This document shows, piece after piece, positions 5,626-9,314 of a stretch of 9,314 nucleotides of DNA. The position numbers and the translations under genes are program-made. The notes below the pieces were generated by a model, which saw nothing but the letters and a program-made list of their open reading frames with translations, had not been told where the DNA came from and searched no databases. Each line of letters begins with the position of its first letter. The stretch's first letter is position 1. The stretch spans positions 1-9,314 of the forward strand of contig CAYPXH010000048.1 of assembly GCA_964414755.1 (NCBI GenBank). Reading direction: 5' to 3'. The DNA comes from JAEUKQ01 sp964414755. Lineage in GTDB: Bacteria > Pseudomonadota > Alphaproteobacteria > JAEUKQ01.

Positions 5626-5659
5626 CATGCCCCGCTATATCGGACACGGGCATGTTTTT
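5626..5659 (+). terminator. Hairpin with T-run in the divergent region before 5754
   Basis: CATGCCCCG (5626-5634) pairs with CGGGCATG (5647-5654), with one bulged C and a 12-base loop, and is followed by five T residues. In form it is a plus-strand intrinsic terminator. No plus-strand gene precedes it in this part of the window, so it might instead be a leader attenuator for the 5754 gene, an operator between the divergent genes, or a relic. Confidence 0.4.
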
Positions 5660-5753
5660 AAAGGAAAATTTCTGGCTGACTTGCGACACCAAAGATAATA
5701 TGGCATGATACGGTCGATTGTATTCTAGAAAAATTAAAAGAAAGGATTTGGTA

Positions 5754-6245
5754 ATGAATTTACTTACCCTTAAAACGCTGCGCTTAACCGTATGCCTTTT
5801 TGGCTTGGTAATTGGCGGCGCAACCGCTGCACTGGCCCAACAACAACCAACCACAGGTACTGCACAAACAATACAGCAACCCCCATCGGTTGCCGACCCC
5901 AAAGCATGGGTGGGCAAATTTTTGCAAACCTTGCAGCAACGGGGTGTGCAGGCTGCAGTAACACTGTTGATGGACGAAAGCCTTTATAAAACTCGCTCGA
6001 ACCGCGCTGAAATTGAAAAACAGCTGGTTGCTTCCTTAACTAACGCCGAAACATTACTTGGCAAAATAAGTAAAACCGAAGTGGTTGAAACCAAGAAACT
6101 GGGCGAAAATCTTATGCGCTACCGTACCCTTGTTCACTATCAGCTTGGTCCGGTGCTTGTCGAAATTACCTTCCACCGACCAGAAAACAAGTGGATTATC
6201 GTTGGCTACAACATTAATGGCAGCATTTCTGTAGGGCCATTCTAG
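5754..6245 (+). CDS. Exported small protein, possibly NTF2-like fold (163 aa)
   Basis: The start at 5754 (MNLLTLKTLRLTVCLFGLV) is chosen because AAGGA is seven bases upstream; the same frame opens 12 codons earlier without such a site. A signal peptide of about 29 residues ends ATAALAQ. A Q/T/P-rich linker follows, then helices (AWVGKFLQTLQQRGVQAAVTLLMDES) and a run of strands ending LVHYQLGPVLVEITFHRP and KWIIVGYNING. A helix-rich front with a curved sheet ending in a K-W-x-V/I-x-G-Y/F-type strand resembles NTF2-like/cystatin-like periplasmic domains; this is a fold guess, not a family match. There are no cysteines in the mature part. It is a single-gene unit, divergent from terS and closed by a strong terminator at 6327-6365. 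Confidence 0.75.
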   Translation: MNLLTLKTLRLTVCLFGLVIGGATAALAQQQPTTGTAQTIQQPPSVADPKAWVGKFLQTLQQRGVQAAVTLLMDESLYKTRSNRAEIEKQLVASLTNAETLLGKISKTEVVETKKLGENLMRYRTLVHYQLGPVLVEITFHRPENKWIIVGYNINGSISVGPF

Positions 6246-6326
6246 CAAATATGTAAGCTTACACACAACGATTATAGCATGACATATCGTACTATCTAAG
6301 GTCAAGATACGACATGCCCGGTTTAT

Positions 6327-6365
6327 AACCCGCCATCGCCCTATTACCGGATATGGCGGGTTTTT
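6327..6365 (+). terminator. Strong intrinsic terminator between convergent genes
   Basis: AACCCGCCAT (6327-6336) pairs perfectly with ATGGCGGGTT (6353-6362), and the T-run continues to 6365. It lies 82 bases after the 5754-6245 stop and 22 bases from the stop of the opposing gene. The plus strand has the better T-run; for the minus strand it would be weaker, with TTATAAA after the stem. Confidence 0.85.
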
Positions 6366-6386
6366 AATAGTATCACTTGATGGTGT

Positions 6387-8234
6387 TTATTGGCAAGTAA
6401 GCAAAGCACCATTGTCAAGATTGGTAACTTGCAAACCATTTACTGCATTCAATCCATCACGGTCACATATTTTAGTAATACCGCGTGATGTGTTACCACC
6501 TCCATCAGCAATATTTGCCTGACGGTCAAAAACAAAAGCACCAAGTCTAACCCTACTGGTAACGTTCCAATCACCTACATTGATGTTTTCAAGAATAATA
6601 GCTGCTCCACCGTTACGAATTACCTGAATGGCTGGATTTAAATCTACCCCCGTAAATGATTGCAACCGAATATTGCGCAAAGTTATTTCTTCAGCCCTGC
6701 CGGTTACGACAATACCTTCAGCATCGGTAGCAGTGGTAAAAATATCAACCCCGTCCCAAATACCACCGCGTAGCCCATCAATGCGTAATGCGGTGCGTGT
6801 TGGCTGGTCGATGCTGATACCCTGCATAACAACCCCTGCACCTTGCTTTACATCAATTGCCGTAGCATTTTGGTTAAAATGCACATCTCGGGCAACAACA
6901 TTCTGGCTTTCGGTTATTCTTAAACCGGTTGCACCACCCTGAATATCAAAACCCTGCAGCAAAACATGTTCGGCTTTGTTTAACACAATTGTATCAAGAA
7001 GCGAATTTGTTTGGATAATTTGACCACCCCCACCCGGTGTTTGATAAACCGCCCGACGATCACCAGCCTTGGTTGTAAAATTCAAATTAATACCACCACC
7101 CATTACCGCGCTATATTTGGCCTTAAGCTCTAAACTAAACCCGTAAGGAACATTGATGGTGCCATCAACCAATAACACACCAAAATCGGCCAGGGCATTT
7201 GCCTGGGCAATAATTTGATCAGGGTTCTTGGTATTAACAAATCTTATTTCGCTGACTGGTTTTTGATAATAATCCCAAATAGCTGGTTCTTCTGAAACAG
7301 CCCCTTCCTGAACGGTTACACGCTGTTGATCAAGTGACAGGCGCCTTGGTGATTGAAATAATTGGCGCTGCCGAGGCATATCGATCGCGGCGGCAGCACC
7401 AAAATTCCATTGTATCCCAACACCGGCGGAAAAGGCTTTTTTATCATCGCGGTCATGTTGTACCTGGCTAAAGGCAGCCAGCTGTAAGCCCCCAAACAAT
7501 TCTATGCGGGCATCAACCCCGCCAACTACCCCATCCAAATCCTTGCCTGGACGTTGCACCCGGTAAGCACCGCCATAAATAAAAACATCAGATTTCTGAA
7601 AAACTGGCAGGCGGTAACTGACTAAAACATCAACTGTTTTACTGCTGCGTTCAACACTTTCTTGGCGATTTTGAAAAACCGGAACGCAAACGCGGGTTGG
7701 GTTATCAGGCGCGCAGGATCCAGGTTCCTTATCACGCAGGACAAAACCACCTTGCTGCGCTGTTCCAGGAACAACCCGTTCTTTGGTACTAAGCGGCACA
7801 CGCCCACCAATTTGCAGGCTAATTTCACCTGGCATAAAAATTTCGACACCCAAAGCAGCCCAGGTAAAATGATTGCGATTTCCGGTTTTCTGCCGCTCAA
7901 CCCCACCATTAAAACCAAAACCAAAACCGCTTTCTAACGACAGCAATCGATATCCGGCATTAAGCGATACGTACGCATCCTGGTATACACCATCATCCGC
8001 TTTTCCACCAGCAACAACATAAATGGCTTGATTGCCCAAGGGCAACTGATATGCCAACATCAAATTTGCCGTAGGTTGCCAGTCATTTTTCTGGGGCTGA
8101 ACCCACGTTCCAGCACCAATTGATCCGGCAAATTGGGCAGTTGCCGGGGCGTTAATTGCCATGGCTGCTGCAATCAATACACCCCCAGACAAATGGCAAT
8201 AAAAAGGTTGATGGCGCAAAAAAATATTCTTCAT
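6387..8234 (-). CDS. Inverse-autotransporter-like outer-membrane protein with beta-helix passenger (615 aa)
   Basis: The start at 8234 (MKNIFLRHQPFYC) is chosen over an ATG 17 codons upstream because a signal peptide ending APATAQ (about 34 residues) begins here and GGAA lies six bases upstream. About 35-280 is an outer-membrane barrel: alternating strands such as ANLMLAYQLPL, QAIYVVAGGK, VDVLVSYRLPVF, DVFIYGGAYRV and FSAGVGIQWNFG, with long polar loops, one holding C174 and C183. A linker (281-330) leads to a right-handed parallel beta-helix (about 330-580) with repeating V-x-L/I-x-x-I strands (VLLQGFDIQG, ITLRNIRLQS, IILENINVGD). Two terminal cysteines (C590, C614) may cap it. Barrel first and passenger last is the type Ve order of intimin and invasin, whose passengers are normally Ig-like. 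A role in adhesion or surface binding is inferred. Confidence 0.8.
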   Translation of the reverse strand: MKNIFLRHQPFYCHLSGGVLIAAAMAINAPATAQFAGSIGAGTWVQPQKNDWQPTANLMLAYQLPLGNQAIYVVAGGKADDGVYQDAYVSLNAGYRLLSLESGFGFGFNGGVERQKTGNRNHFTWAALGVEIFMPGEISLQIGGRVPLSTKERVVPGTAQQGGFVLRDKEPGSCAPDNPTRVCVPVFQNRQESVERSSKTVDVLVSYRLPVFQKSDVFIYGGAYRVQRPGKDLDGVVGGVDARIELFGGLQLAAFSQVQHDRDDKKAFSAGVGIQWNFGAAAAIDMPRQRQLFQSPRRLSLDQQRVTVQEGAVSEEPAIWDYYQKPVSEIRFVNTKNPDQIIAQANALADFGVLLVDGTINVPYGFSLELKAKYSAVMGGGINLNFTTKAGDRRAVYQTPGGGGQIIQTNSLLDTIVLNKAEHVLLQGFDIQGGATGLRITESQNVVARDVHFNQNATAIDVKQGAGVVMQGISIDQPTRTALRIDGLRGGIWDGVDIFTTATDAEGIVVTGRAEEITLRNIRLQSFTGVDLNPAIQVIRNGGAAIILENINVGDWNVTSRVRLGAFVFDRQANIADGGGNTSRGITKICDRDGLNAVNGLQVTNLDNGALLTCQ

Positions 8235-8510
8235 GACGGGTTCCAAAATTATTTTATATTTATAAATGTCAATATGGTGTACCAAGGCATTCTAATCTGG
8301 CCTGATGTTTCCATAAGGGTTATTTAAGGGGTTATAGTTAACAGAATATTAATTAAATTAATATTATGCAATAAAAATTACAAGATCGGGGTTTGTTGGG
8401 GGAAGGTGTTTTTAATGATACCTGATCCCAGAATGTTTTAGGGTTTATTGGTGATACGATAACTGCCAAAACACAAAAATTAATCAAGAGTAATCAAGTG
8501 CATGACAACA
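8235..8510. other. Intergenic region upstream of the 615-aa gene
   Basis: This stretch of about 275 bases has no credible gene on either strand and should hold the promoter of the 6387-8234 gene. A consensus TTGACA occurs on the minus strand at 8272-8267 and TATAAA boxes follow, but the spacing (two bases to the first box, nine to the second) does not make a standard promoter. A perfect AT dyad lies at 8345-8365. A short imperfect direct repeat, AAGGGTTAT then AGGGGTTAT, lies near 8315-8340. Confidence 0.4.
8345..8365. promoter_or_regulatory. Perfect AT-rich inverted repeat
   Basis: AATATTAAT-TAA-ATTAATATT is a 9-bp perfect inverted repeat around a 3-base centre, about 110 bases upstream of the start of the 615-aa gene. 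It could be a binding site for a dimeric regulator or a nucleoid protein. In an AT-rich spacer such dyads also arise by chance. Confidence 0.3.
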
Positions 8511-8543
8511 AAAAACCCGCCAGTTAGATGCTGGCGGGTTTTT
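8511..8543 (-). terminator. Strong bidirectional-type terminator after the right-edge gene
   Basis: AAAAACCCGCCAG (8511-8523) pairs perfectly over 13 bp with CTGGCGGGTTTTT (8531-8543) around a 7-base loop. On the minus strand it ends in a run of T residues, 22 bases past the stop of the 8566 gene. The core ACCCGCCA is shared with the terminator at 6327. Confidence 0.88.
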
Positions 8544-8565
8544 GGTGTTTGGTATTTATGTTCAA

Positions 8566-9314
8566 TTAATCATCTTCACCGCAAGTACTTCCATCATTAA
8601 GGGTAATTACACCTGCGACACTATCAGCAACACATACAGACCCTACGTTAATTACCTGATGAACATTTGGTGTCAGGTCTTGGACGTTGGTTTGATTATC
8701 TAAAACAAAGGCATATTCAGCGAAATTGGAAATTTGAATATTGCTAACGCTAAATAGCATATTTTGATTTTGATAGCTCACAAAAGCCCTTGTTTTTACT
8801 TGGTTAAAACCATCGAGTATTAGGTCTTTAAAGGTAACATTTTCCGAACCTTGCGTAATCAAAACAGCTGTTAATTCTGGTGCTCTTCTGCCACCTCGAT
8901 TTTCAACCAGATTGACCCGAACATTTTCAATCAAGCTATTATCCGTGTTGTTCACAATTAGGGCTGCATCTTTGATGTATCCCGAAATTTCAACATTACG
9001 GATGGTGATCTGCTGATTATTCAATAACAATAAACCAGCGCCATTACCCTCATTAACCTTAATATTCATATCTTCAAATCGTACTTTGGTACTTCCTAAA
9101 ATCTGTGTAGACACATCATAGTTATTATCTTCGATATCCAGACGGTTAACATAAATATTGTTGGCATTACCAACCATAAAAGTAGGTATACCATCTGCTG
9201 GTGGTTCCGGTGCTATGTTATTCATTTGGACGAACTTACCACGGATACCAGCTGTGGTATAGGTAACGGGGGTGTTGCTGATCATCCCTTCAAAGTTCAA
9301 ATCCGTACCACCTC
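8566..9314 (-). CDS. C-terminal part of a second beta-helix surface protein (partial)
   Basis: The frame is open to the right edge, so the true start lies outside; 248 residues are visible. From GGTDLNF onward the sequence is a parallel beta-helix with asparagine-rich turns and repeating short strands (ITIRNVEISG, SLIENVRVN, VTFKDLILDG, FSVSNIQISN). The visible start GGTDLNF aligns with GGGINLNF (residues 379-386) of the 615-aa neighbour. Both end in the same plan: a cysteine, a V-x-x-x-x-DG/DNG stretch, then TC and a short tail (STCGEDD here, LLTCQ there). The two are tandem paralogs. Whether this one also has an N-terminal barrel cannot be seen. The gene ends at the strong hairpin at 8511-8543, so it is transcribed separately from its relative, about 330 bases downstream. 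It is probably surface-exposed, by analogy with the neighbour. Confidence 0.8.
   Translation of the reverse strand, partial: GGTDLNFEGMISNTPVTYTTAGIRGKFVQMNNIAPEPPADGIPTFMVGNANNIYVNRLDIEDNNYDVSTQILGSTKVRFEDMNIKVNEGNGAGLLLLNNQQITIRNVEISGYIKDAALIVNNTDNSLIENVRVNLVENRGGRRAPELTAVLITQGSENVTFKDLILDGFNQVKTRAFVSYQNQNMLFSVSNIQISNFAEYAFVLDNQTNVQDLTPNVHQVINVGSVCVADSVAGVITLNDGSTCGEDD

Noticed and set aside
5754..6245. MlaC-type lipid-transport periplasmic protein
   Set aside because: Helices followed by strands after a signal peptide suggested it, but the length and strand-rich C-terminus do not follow MlaC, and no other Mla genes are nearby.
6252..6263. Perfect 12-bp palindrome TGTAAGCTTACA after the 5754 gene
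   Set aside because: It is short, lies between a stop codon and a strong terminator, and has no partner sites, so chance is the simplest explanation.
6387..9314. Classical type Va autotransporters
   Set aside because: In the complete protein the barrel-like part is at the N-terminus and the beta-helix is at the C-terminus, the reverse of type Va order; the partial protein ends in passenger sequence with no C-terminal barrel.
1..9314. CRISPR array or toxin-antitoxin pair
   Set aside because: No regularly spaced repeats occur, and no adjacent small gene pair shows toxin or antitoxin motifs.

Overview
The window looks like an accessory region of a Gram-negative, moderately AT-rich bacterium, most likely an alphaproteobacterium. 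The lineage is an inference from the style of the terminase proteins and is not firm. Almost every non-phage gene encodes a protein with an N-terminal Sec-type signal peptide (basic start, hydrophobic core, AxA-like end), and one encodes an outer-membrane beta-barrel, so there is a periplasm and an outer membrane. Nearly all genes are on the minus strand. The clear exception is 5754-6245; a doubtful small ORF at 4049-4204 is also on the plus strand.

Left part (1-2450, minus strand): a run of small exported proteins of unknown function. Two neighbours (996-1382 and 555-920) are diverged tandem paralogs that share a six-cysteine pattern with almost fixed spacing. Another exported protein (1565-2155) is preceded by an 88-codon relic of a paralog that has lost its start and signal peptide. 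A short tiny gene (46-219) may be frameshifted, a possible IS6-type inverted-repeat relic lies at 287-300, and a further gene may begin at the left edge.

Middle part (2476-5580): a phage DNA-packaging pair. terS (4990-5511, Sf6 gp1-like small terminase) and terL (2505-3773, ATPase plus RNase H-like nuclease) lie in the usual order, but they are separated by a gene for an exported six-cysteine protein that has its own promoter. No portal, protease, capsid or tail gene follows terL. Instead the terL stop lies inside a 33-bp direct repeat and next to the broken paralog, so this looks like a prophage remnant or a rearranged packaging locus.

Right part (5580-9314): a divergently transcribed gene for a small exported protein (5754-6245) ends at a strong terminator. 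Convergent to it is a 615-residue protein with a signal peptide, an N-terminal outer-membrane beta-barrel and a C-terminal parallel beta-helix. This is the domain order of a type Ve (inverse) autotransporter, but with a beta-helix passenger. Upstream of it, after a perfect 13-bp terminator hairpin, is the C-terminal part of a second protein of the same passenger family, which runs off the right edge.

Taken together, the region combines a surface or secreted protein repertoire with packaging genes of phage origin. No complete mobile element, RNA gene or CRISPR array was seen. The most unusual items are the beta-helix inverse-autotransporter-like pair, the paired six-cysteine exported proteins, and the isolated terminase genes with an exported-protein gene between them.
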